From Symbiodinium kawagutii (lineage: Eukaryota > Sar > Dinophyceae > Suessiales > Symbiodiniaceae): a stretch of DNA of 64,000 nt. The notes beneath the pieces are model-generated. The model was given only the letters and a program-made list of their open reading frames with translations. It had not been told where the DNA came from and searched no databases. Positions within the stretch are counted from its first letter, which is position 1. Each line of letters opens with the position of its first letter. Location: contig VSDK01006366.1 of assembly GCA_009767595.1 (NCBI GenBank), positions 122,508-186,507 on the forward strand, written 5' to 3'. This document shows, piece after piece, positions 44,620 to 54,837 of the stretch. Position numbers and translations under genes: made by a program.

Positions 44620-45957
44620 TAGGGCAGGATGGATAAACAAGAATTGATAAGGGATAATCAACAATGTTAGGGTTAGGATAACAACAAAGGAACTGTTCAT
44701 ATGGAACTGTTCACATGGATGGATATTGCGAACACAGGTTCGTTCCGTAACTTGCCTGAGTTGCACCTACAAGAGGGGAGATATTGATAGCCCAGCAAAA
44801 TACCAACGAACAGAAACACATCAACACATGCACAAATTATGATATCAAATTAATTACACTATGTCATAATTATGTGTGGATTATTGTGGGGTCGAAAAAT
44901 ACCGGCTGATCCAACATCCGCTGTCTTGGAGAACCCTTGCGTTTCCCCATCAGCCAGCGGCTTGAAAACAACTATGGATCTTGCGCTTGTCAAAGAAAGG
45001 TATCTCCCAACGAATCTTTGGGGTATCCCGTTGAGCTCGCCACTGCCTGAGTGTGCACTTGGGAGCTGGGGAGAAGCCTAGCTGAATGGGACTATAGCTT
45101 TGTCGAGTGGCCAATGATTTTTGGTGAGACTCATGTGGGAAAACAACTGTGGTTCTTAAATTTGCTGGTAGCATCCACATGCACGTTTATCAAGTGGATT
45201 GGGCAGTGTTGAACATTGACCCAACTGGGCCTAACCTGTTTTGCCGTTTGAGCCTAACCTGTAGGCCAATAGAAACAATCGCAAGGAGACCAATGTGTTT
45301 TTCTGAAGGAATAGAGAAACCAATTGAAGAACCTGATCTGGGAATATACCGCTGCATTGTTTTTTTTACCGCTGCATTGGGTTGGGATGTATATTCAAAA
45401 CAATGACGTGAAAACACTGATCTGAACGAAAGGTGATTACTCTATGACCTGCTTGATCCACAAAGGATCTCGGATCACAAGTACAAAGGTATACATTCCC
45501 ATAAAAGGAACACTGCTGGGACATGACATTCAAACAATGTGGGCATTCGATGGCAACCATGTACAAATATTTCATCAGCTTTTGTAGTTCACCATGTTTT
45601 GCCCCACAATATACAGTAGGTCTTTATTGGCTTTGCCGAGGGCCACATCATCCATAAGCCGATCCATCTAACCCAGCTTCTGGCACCAAAACTCAGCACA
45701 ATTCCCAACGCCGACATGCAGGAAAAAAGCCACAATTTTCTTTCTTGAAGGACAAACCATCTGACTGGCAAAAATTGTTTGTGAAACAAGCACCAATTAG
45801 GTGAGAAAGCGCATATGCGCGCGAGGCCCCTCAAAAATCCACCATTGGTGCGTGAAACAGTCCTATGGGAGACGACGGCGAAAATCATTCTTACTTGCAA
45901 GATTAGCCAAGTTTCCGAATTGCTCGGAATGGCTCCGACACCGCCTAAACTACGTGT

Positions 45958-48900
45958 TCACCCTGAGCGCCAACAACAGCGCCACATCAGACCTGCGAAA
46001 AGGCATGCAAAACCATTCCACAACAGTGTCGCCATCAAGCTTCTTGAAGCAATCACCACAGAAACTAACGTCCCAACGATAGCAAAAGAGATGCTGAGTA
46101 CAAGAATGATGGCAATCTCCAGGGCAAGAGGCCGACATCTCCACTTCCCCAGCCACAGCCCTTTCCTACAGATCCACGTGAAGAAAACACCAATGGATGG
46201 AAAGAAGAGCAACTCCAGAGCCACCACTTGATTGAAGAACACACTGATTACTGCTTGGGCAGGAGCACCTGCTTTGCACAGTGCAAGCACGTTGTCCAAA
46301 GCGGTAGCCAGAACTGGGCAAAGAGGTAGAACGATGTAGTGAGAAGACAAGCTGCCTCCAACTCGCATCAGGTTCAAGACTTCTTGGCTGAAGGGACCCT
46401 GCACATGTTCTGAAAAAGCTTCTAATGACCCATACCATTCTATGATGGCATCATGGATGCATTCTCGATCAAAATCATCGCTGCAGTCAACGTTCATCAC
46501 GTCAAAATTGGCCAACTGGGATCCTTGGATCGAACAAGCACGTGACATGGTCAATGTCGGCTGCCAATAAGGTCAACCCCCGAAAGAACAAACAGAACCG
46601 GAGGCCCTGGCAGTCTAGTTTTTTGTAATTCTATTGAATCTGCAAACTGAAAAACAACAAACAAAACAATATTTCCAGACTCTTTTGGAGGAGTAGGGTA
46701 ATGAGGGGGAATTTGTTGTTTTTTTTGAATCCTGTCCCCCAGATTGCCGGTCCAATGAATCGTGGCTCATACCGAGGGAATCCGAGGAAACCCGAAAACC
46801 AATAAAACACAACCATCTATTCTTTGGTTGTCCATTCTAGGCTCAAACTGATCAAACTGCTTTACAAAAAACTACGTGATTACCCTCCTAATGTTGTTGG
46901 CAAACCCCTCACTTGCGCACCCAAAATTTCACTCACTTGCGCACCCAAGCCATCACTCACTTGCGCACCCACAATCTCACTCACTTGCGCACCCAAAGAC
47001 TTTCAGATCATGACGGATCAGGCGGAGTGATGATATCAAATCTGACACCCCTTCTGGTCTTTGCATCTATGACTGAACATATCAAATCTCCCACCCCCTC
47101 TGGCCTCTGCACGCAATACTGAACATATCAAATCTCCCACCCCCTCTGGCCTCTGCATGCACTACTGAACAAATCAAATCTCCCACCCCTCTGGCCTTTG
47201 GATGTATGACTGAACATATCTAATCTCCCACCCCCTCTGGCCTTTGGATGTATGACTGAACATATCAAATCTCCCACCCCCTCTGGCCTTTGTATGTATG
47301 ACTTAACATATTAAATCTCCCACCCCCTCTGGCCTCTGCATGCATTACTGAACATATGAAATCTCCCTCCCCCTGGCCTTTGTATGTATGACTTAACATA
47401 TCAAATCTCCCACCCCTCTGGCCTCTGCATGCACTACTGAACATTTCAAAGGTCCCACCCCCTCTGGCCTTTGCATGTATGACTTAACATATCAAATTTC
47501 CCACCCTTTCTGGCCTCTGCATGCACTACTGAACAAATCAAATCTCCCACCCCCTCTGGCCTCTGCATGCACTACTGAACATATCAAATCTCCCACCCCC
47601 TCTGGCCTCTGCATGTATGACTGAACATATCAAATCTCCCACCCCCTCTGGCCTCTGCATGCATTATTGAACATATCAAATCTCCCACCCCCTCTGGCCT
47701 TTGGATGTATGACTGAACATACCAAATCTCCCACACCCTCTGGCCTTTGGATGTATGACTTAACGTATCAAATCTCCCACCCCCTCTGGCCTCTGCATGC
47801 ATTACTGGACATATGAAATCTCCCACCCCCTCTGGCCTTTGCATGTATGACTTAACATATTAAATCTCCCACCCCCTCTGGCCTCTGCATGCATTACTGA
47901 ACATTTCAAAGCTCCCACCCCCTCTGGCATTTGCATGTATGACCTAACATATCAAATCTCCCACCTCTCTGGCCTCTGCATGCACTACTGAACATATTAA
48001 ATCTCCCACCCCCTCTGGTCTCTGCATGCACTACTGAACAAATCAAAGCTCCCACCCCCTCTGGCCTTTGCATGTATGACTGAACATATCAAAGCATGCG
48101 GAGCATGAGTCCATGCACTCAAAGTACCATGCCTGGCACACAAAGTCATAATGGCAAGACGTCCGACGAGCAACTGCTGTGTGATTTACAGTACATTGCG
48201 CAAAGCATGCGGAGCACGCGTCCATGCACTCAAAGTACCACGCCTGCCACGCAAAGTCACAATGGCAAGACGTCCGATGAGCAACTGCTGTGTGATTTAC
48301 ATTGCGCAAAGCCTGATGAAGATGACTCCATACACTCAAAGTACCACGTCTGCCACACAAAGTCACAATGGCAAGACGTTCGACGAGCAACTGCTGTGCG
48401 ATTTACATTGTGCAAAGCCTGATGAAGATGACTGAACGCACTCAAAGTACCACGCCTGCCACAGAAAAACAAGATCTCAGGTAACCGGGTGTACAAGCGA
48501 GGGAAATTTCGGGTGTACAAGGGAGGGAAATTTCGGGTGTACAAGCGAGTGGTCGCCCATGTTGTTTGTTTGTTCACTCATCTTCTGTACCAAGAACATC
48601 CAAGAACACAGGCAGGAAAACAAACATATACACTTGAGCTAAACCCAGGGCACTCAATTGCACACTGTTCTGGTGGTTTCGCCATATCGCAAAAGCTGTT
48701 GCAGGTATCAGTGCGGAAAAAATGGCTACAAGCACCAGCAGCAGTGAAGTGGGATTGCCCCCACCTGGTCCTGATCTAGCAACCCAGAATGCTGCAGATG
48801 ACACCTGCCACCACAAAAACATCATGCATGCAGAGGACTCGTTCCCGAGTGGAGCAATGACTACCCTTCCTTCGGGATTCACCTTGCGGTATGCTGCAAG

Positions 48901-50185
48901 CTCAAAGACACACCACAATCTCGAGAGGAGCGGGGGGCTCCACAGCACACGCAACTCATCAGAAGCGGCAAGGAAAGCCGAGATGGACATGATACCCTGC
49001 TGCATCTTCCTCTGGTCCGTCTGATGAATGCAGGAGCAGTCCAGGAAACATGTGTCTGACTTGCTGAACGGCAAATGCGGGAACAGGAGGCATCCTCCCA
49101 AGATCCCGATCAAACCAAACACCTGGATCCAACAACCTGAGGGAATCAGGCCATCGAAACCAAGGGCGTGGGCTTCCCAGGTGTTGAACAAAGGCAGAAC
49201 ATCTCCCATGCAAAGTATGAAGGCAATAACCACCATAGATCCCCAGGAGGCCCACAGTATGGGCCATCCAAACTGAAGGAGAAGAGACAGGAACTTCCAT
49301 CCTCCGGCTGTCTTCCAAGTATGTGAGAGGAAGATATCAAGGCGCTTTGTTTGAACAGAGGCTGCATAGAGCCGATCTTTCTCAGCAGTGCTTCGAGAGT
49401 GTGGATTGCGAAGCCAAAAACTCATGGCCTGTGACAAGGTGCCAATTACATGGTCAGTAGTCAGTAGTGATCTCCCTAATTTGTCTGAACAATCCCACAC
49501 ATGCCACATTGTACCAAGTAGGCGGGATGGCCTTCTTACTATAGCTAGTTTACCTCAACCAACCCACCGTTTCTGGTAGCCATAAGGCACAAGGGACAGT
49601 AATTCCGACCAACCAAAAACATGAAAATCATGAAGTTCCTGGCCTGCGACAAGGTTTTCCGCAAGGACACGCCCCTGAGAATGTTTTGCCCCGCGCTGGG
49701 ATTGGTCAGAAAGGAAGACATCTTCGTAACAGCCCGTGACCCCTGAGCAGGGTGGGCGCCATCAAGATCACAATGCGGATGTATTGATGACAGTCCCTCA
49801 TATACATCTCATATTCACTAGAATCTGGACAAAAGAAGCAACGCATTCACACAGAATGATGTCAAGATATGTCAAGATCACAACCAGGTACAACCAGTCC
49901 TGATCTGCTGTGAAATTCAGCACACGCCCCGCGTGAAAACCATGAGGGGTGGTTTTGGACATCGCTTGCCTGGCTCGAAGTACTCAAACTCCGGGCAGAG
50001 CCTGGATATGCCGGCTGCATCCCAGCAAGACCTTCCTGACGGTGCTCTCCAAGTGACCCGTCTGACGGCGGACTGGCACATCCCACGTCAGGCAGCTCCG
50101 GTTCCTCTGGTCCTTCAGGTGTGTGCCAAGATGACTGAGCACCCACAACTGCTTCGCAGTGTTCTTGAAAGGTGCAGCAGCTCAT
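45958..50185 (-). CDS. TIR-like multi-pass membrane protein, tandem copy 3 (four exons, expanded intron 3)
   Basis: The proposed exons are 49970-50185, 49644-49742, 48634-49428 and 45958-46515, giving 555 aa. The TIR-like exon is 795 nt with DIFLSHTW, TCFLDCSCIHQTD and RLWCVFELAAY intact. Exon 2 is 12 codons shorter than copy 1 but stays in frame. Intron 1 uses a GC donor (CAG|GCAAGC) where copies 1 and 2 use GT. Intron 3 starts CAA|GTGTAT and is 2118 nt, against 217, 207 and 396 nt in the others, because it holds tandem repeats. The open frame extends 52 codons upstream of the conserved start, to an ATG at 50341; only the conserved ATG at 50185 is shared. No disabling change is seen, though splicing of the long intron is unproven. 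Confidence 0.8.
46909..47002. repeat. 24-bp tandem repeat, four copies, in intron 3 of copy 3
   Basis: The core is CTCACTTGCGCACCCA followed by a variable 6-8 bp linker. Confidence 0.9.
47036..48095. repeat. 46-bp minisatellite, about 23 copies, in intron 3 of copy 3
   Basis: The unit contains ATCTCCCACCCCCTCTGGCC and CTGAACATATCAA with two alternating middles, TCTGCATGCACTA and TTGGATGTATGA. As 46 is not a multiple of three, the minus-strand frame at 47584-47844 (repeated RPEGVGD) is an artefact. Confidence 0.93.
48096..48465. repeat. Tandem repeat of about 105-110 bp, 3.4 copies, in intron 3 of copy 3
   Basis: Each copy holds CACTCAAAGTACCACGCCTG, AATGGCAAGACGTCCGACGA and GCAACTGCTGTGTGATTTACA. 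Several frames are open in both directions, none with splice signals. Confidence 0.9.
48486..48552. repeat. 24-bp tandem repeat, about three copies, next to the intron 3 donor
   Basis: The unit is close to GGGTGTACAAGCGAGGGAAATTTC. It ends about 80 bp from the TIR-like exon. Confidence 0.85.
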
Positions 50186-50941
50186 GCTTCGCATATGAAT
50201 CAACTTTGATGTTGCAAAATCCTTGCAGTGAAACACATCAGGCCCTCGCCATGATGCTGCACGATACAACTCATTGTTTCTTTTGTGCCAAAACCTCGCA
50301 GCTTGTGGATGAACTTTCCGAGCTGCGATGATACCGTGCATGGGTGATGGCTGGGCGAACTGAAATGACTACGTAGATGTGCAGTGCTATGGTTCGTTCT
50401 GTTGATATCACTGTAATCTATACACCTGCTAATGGAGTGCAGGTGTCAATCCGCACAGCTAGACATATTAGCTGTACGACATATAGTAGCAAGCAGCAAA
50501 TGCAGGAAAACTGCGGTCTTCGCTGGAACTCGCCTGTAAATTACTGTAGGGTCCTGAACCTAGGGATATTGCTTGCAATCATCCCTAGCATCATGGAGCG
50601 CAATCCCATTTCTCGGGGAGCCCCACTGCTGAACGATCTTGTCCGGAGCAGTTATTGTGCTGCTAAGTGGCTGGGGTTAACCGAACACGCTAGTCAAGTG
50701 GCCAAATCACATCGGAATCAACACATCCAAAAATTACCATCAGCTTGGAAAGCTGCAGTTGATTTCTCAACATTTTCCGCCGTACTTGTCACAGGGTCTC
50801 GAGTTTTGATCCTGAGAGGTTGGGAGAGATTCGTTGATGTTGGGTCTACCCTTACGACGCGAAACATGTCAAAGAACAACATGTGAAGCCGATGATAGCC
50901 GATGTTTGCATGGGTTCTGCATGGTTCGGCAAAAACCGGTA

Positions 50942-51048
50942 ATAAAACCCCGTACCCCTGGTTCCCCATCATTAACCATTATTTTGCCTTATTATTGTTG
51001 GTTATTAACCCCCATTATTGGTTCGTTAGTATTGACCCATAGCCATAT
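50942..51048. mobile_element. Family A element in the 5' flank of copy 3 (left end truncated)
   Basis: Comparison with unit 2, where GGTAACATCTTCGACAAAC is continuous, shows the insert starts near AAAACCCCGTACCCC and ends TTGACCCATAGCCATAT. The usual left terminal repeat is missing. Confidence 0.7.
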
Positions 51049-51079
51049 CTTCGACAAACAAACGTGGTAGATCCAAATG

Positions 51080-51178
51080 GGTGTTTCTCAAAATAGGGGT
51101 ACCCCTAAATCATCTAATACTAGTCATTTATAGTAATAAACCACCATTTTTGGGGGTCCCCCATTTTGAGAAACCACC
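51080..51178. mobile_element. Short inverted-repeat element, family C, with empty site in unit 2
   Basis: Left GGTGTTTCTCAAAATAGGGG and right CCCCATTTTGAGAAACCACC are inverted repeats. It interrupts the sequence that reads GATCCAAATGTTACCAAGAAG in unit 2, with AAATG repeated on both sides, consistent with a target duplication of about 5 bp. Confidence 0.8.
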
Positions 51179-51644
51179 AAATGTTACGAAGAAGCTCCAG
51201 CTTGGCAAGCGCCGGTGACAATCAAATCTGGTGCGTTAACACCTGCAGATGTCCCGGGGCTGCATGGCACCACTCTCAGGCGACCTCGTTCATTTGTTTC
51301 TACGGCCTTCGTATTGGTTCGATGCTAAATACATATGTATATCAAATATACACACACACATATATATATAAAATATATACCATGCAAACATCTTGGAGTG
51401 GATAGAATCCCCCGCCCTACCCCCCACCTCACCCCCCACCCCAATGCTCAATCTTCGAGAAATGTAACTGATTGGGGATGATCCCATTTCATATCCTATC
51501 TGCCTCAGGCTTCCATGTTGATACAACAAATCATGAAACATCAGAAGTATATTATATATGCATATATCATTCAATCTACTGCTTGGAGATATGATTCATA
51601 TGCATATATCTACTACAAACATTTCACTATCCATCCAATTATAC

Positions 51645-51741
51645 CTGCTTGGTGGTTTCAACCCATGAAAAATATGCATTGGTCAACCATTTGTTAATGA
51701 TCACTAGTCAAGAAAGAACATGTCTAAAACCAGCAACCAGC
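51645..51741. mobile_element. Short inverted-repeat element, family B, diverged
   Basis: Left CTGCTTGGTGGTTTCAA, right AAAACCAGCAACCAG, with the ATGAAAAATATG core. Confidence 0.55.
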
Positions 51742-52377
51742 AAATCTATTTACAGTACCGATCCAATCTACATGTCTATACGTAGCGGATGAGCTGCGGA
51801 GACCATGAAACCCAGCCGCGCTGCTTGGTGTCCCCCCCAGCTGCTTGGTGTCCCGGCAGAGCCAAGGAGGTGCTATAGCGGGTCACCCCAGCGAGACCAG
51901 CATCTGGTGCGAACGACACCGAGTGATGGATGGTTTTTTTAACTAATGTATCTACCTGTTGGTTTCATGCCTATTTTCATTACTTTAGGGGGGGTTACAC
52001 TAATCAGAAACCAACATTAAAGCAATCATTGGGGCTGAGAAGACGAATCGCAAGGGTTCAGCCAGAGAATTTTCATAGTCAAATGATTCTTACCAAACTG
52101 TTTACTAAAGGAATGTTAATGTTTTTTGAAGGAATTTGACTAAAGGAATTTTCATAGTCAAATTGGGTCAATAGAGAAGACTAACTGGGGAGGTATAGGT
52201 AACTATCCAGGAATAATGGCTAAAGGATCATCGCTGGGGGTACCCCTATTTGAAGAATGGTTGACTCAGAAAAGGTGACAAGATCAACAATGATTGAGTT
52301 TGAGAATAGGTTTTTCAGGGACGCTAACAATGGTTGATACACAACAGCATGGCCAGCAGTTTTGGTGGTTGAACATC

Positions 52378-52400
52378 CCAACAGTTCGACGAACTGTTGG
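52378..52400. other. Perfect 11-bp inverted repeat around one base
   Basis: CCAACAGTTCG, then A, then CGAACTGTTGG. The left half and its flank (GTTGAACATCCC) recur at 38073-38096 without the right half. It could be a regulatory or cruciform site, or an element end; no function is shown. Confidence 0.7.
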
Positions 52401-52451
52401 TCATTTAGGGGAGCAACCTCACGTGCAGGCGATCATTGACCCATGCAATAG

Positions 52452-52549
52452 CCTGGTTGGTGGAATCCCAGCATGAAAAATATGGGGGCAAGTCAACCCA
52501 CTTATCATTTGTACATACGAACTTGGGCTCTTTTTAACCACCGGCCAGA
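52452..52549. mobile_element. Short inverted-repeat element, family B, diverged
   Basis: Left CCTGGTTGGTGGAATCCC, right TTTTTAACCACCGGCCAG, with the ATGAAAAATATGGG core. Confidence 0.5.
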
Positions 52550-53089
52550 AAAACTGTTGAACATTTGAAGGAATACTATTTTGGTCAATTATAAGAGGTT
52601 CACGAGGGCTACGGGGTACCCACAACCATGTGTTCAGAGTATTTTGACCTCCTATATTTGTTGTTCCCAGATTTTAGATCGAACATGGGCTAAGGGTACA
52701 GCTATCATTATCTACCATCTGGTTTCACCACTCCCTGTAGCTCTGAATCGCTCCCCCTTTAAAGGAATTTAGGGATACCCCTGGCTCCAAATCGCTCCCT
52801 GAAAATCGCCAGCCAGTTATCTTCCTTAATAAATTGGAAATTTCGTGGGGGTGAACAGCCTGAAATTCACCGGGCGTTGGCCCACAGCCATGCCGGGCAG
52901 GATGGATCAACAACCGAACTAAGAAGGGACAACCCACAACGCCAGGGCCAGGATAACCTACCCACGGTAGGTAGCTCAAATGGATTCTGCGAAGAAAGGT
53001 TCAGCCTCTCTTTCTTGCCCCAGTTGCACCTACAAGAGGGTAGATATTGATAGCCTAGCAAAATACCAACAAACAAAATGTTGAGATTG

Positions 53090-53690
53090 TATCAATAAAC
53101 CACCTCGCAATAAAGTACGCCAAAAATCCCGGTTTGCAACAAAAACAACCCTAAATGAAGTACGCCAAAAAAAATTGGGCAACCAAATTTGGTGGAAACA
53201 AATCCTGAATCCTGTCCTAATTTTTTGAAATTATCTTTAACGATTAGACAATTCATTTAGCAATGCTAAACTCATGATCCAAATGTTGGATGCCTGAAAA
53301 AGTTCTCACCCCTCAATTCATCAATTCCTAATTTCAAACCGTATCCGGAAATTTAAAAAATCAATCTCACAAAGGGGGTACCTTGAAGCCTGAGACCATC
53401 TCAATAAAATGTTTGTTTTAACCCGCCTAGAAAAAGTATCTTCATCTTATGATCTCTAATGTTTGAAATTATCGTTGACAATTAGGCAATTCATTTAGCA
53501 ATACTAAACTCATAATCCAAATGTTGGATGATTTATGATGTTAATTATCCTGACCAATTAGGCAATTCATTTAGCAATGCTAAAATAGATTCTGGATTTC
53601 CTGCCAATTGGATTTCTTATTCGTCAATTTAAAACAGTCGTTACCCTCCAAATGATTTTACATAAGTTTATTTAGAAGGATTTGGAAGAA
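53090..53690. repeat. AT-rich insertion with threefold internal repeat in unit 4
   Basis: CAATTCATTTAGCAATGCTAAA recurs at about 53250, 53490 and 53560, and AACTCATGATCCAAATGTTGG twice. No terminal repeats or coding frame are seen. Confidence 0.7.
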
Positions 53691-54837
53691 GGGGGGCTAT
53701 AATTACAAGGTAAACATTACACACATACACACATGCACAAATTGTATCAAATCAAAAACATAGATGTCTCATGATTGTGTGTGTGCTTTATTGTGGGTAG
53801 GACAAAAAAAAACAGGTTGATGCAACATCTGCTGTCCTGGAGATGCCTTGTGTCCCCCATCACCCCGTAGCTTGAAAACAACTACGGATCTCGCGCTTAG
53901 CGTCCAATCAAAGAAGTATCTCCCAACGAATCGTCGGGCCAGCTCGAGCCTGAGCGTGCACCTGGGAGGGAGAAGCCCAGCTGGTTGGGACCATAGCTTT
54001 TTCAAGTGGCCAACGACTTTCAGGGCACGTGGGAAAGCAACTTTGGTTCTCAACTTTGCTGTTGTCACCCGCATGCACGTTACTGGATTGGGCAGTGAAC
54101 ATCTGGCGAGATGGCAAGCCGGGGCGCCCAGCGACCATAAACCCAACTGGGCCCAACCCGTTTTTCCCTTTGAGCCTAACCTTTAGGCTGATTGTTCTGA
54201 AGAAATGGGGAAACCAATTGAAGAACCTGATCTGGGAATAAACCGCTGCATTGGGTCGGGGTGTGAATTTAAAAAAAACGTAAAAACATGTCCCGAACCA
54301 GAGGTGACCACTCGGGGTCCTGCTTGATCCACAAAGATATATCCTAACAAGAGAAACGCTGCTGGGGCTTGAGATTCATACGTTGTGCTCGCTTAATGGA
54401 AGCCAGGCACCTTGAATTTCATCAGTTTTTCTGGTTCACTATGTTTTGCCTACCATCTAGCTCAGTATTGGCTTTGCCCCGGACCATATCACCCATATTC
54501 ACCCATACTCCGATCCATCTCTAAGCCAGCTTCTGGATGCTTCTGGCACCAACCAAAACTCAGCACAATTCCCAACACCGACATGCAGGAAAACAGCCGC
54601 AAATTTCTTTCTTGAAGGACAAGCCATCTGACTGGCAAAAATTGTTTGTGAAACAAACACCGAAGTCTTTTTAGATTAGAAAGCGCATATGTGTGTGCGC
54701 GAGGCTCGCTCGCGGCTCGCAAAAACACCATTGGTGCGTGAAACAATATGGGCCCATGGACGGCCAGGGACGGCCATGGCGAAAACCGAAGTTGCCAAAT
54801 GGCTCCGAATGGCTCGGACACTGCCTAAACTACATGA

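Larger units (their letters stand above)
44620..51320 (-). repeat. Segmental duplication unit 3 (carries TIR-like gene copy 3)
   Basis: It starts near GGGCAGGATGGATAAACAAG and ends near 51300. It is longer than its sisters because intron 3 carries about 1.7 kb of tandem repeats, and because a family A and a family C element sit in the 5' flank (50942-51048 and 51080-51178). Confidence 0.85.
51321..52859. other. Spacer between units 3 and 4
   Basis: Holds two family B elements, a TA-rich run near 51350-51378, a perfect 23-bp palindrome at 52378-52400, and partial similarity to the 44280-44480 spacer. No gene is supported. Confidence 0.45.

Noticed and set aside
47584-47844. Minus frame with repeated RPEGVGD and HAEARGGG peptides
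   Set aside because: The 46-bp unit shifts frame each copy and the stretch lies inside intron 3 of copy 3.
48043-48577. Open frames on both strands with repeated KSHNGKTSDEQLL or HCDFVWQTWYFE
   Set aside because: They follow the 108-bp tandem repeat within intron 3 and have no splice context.
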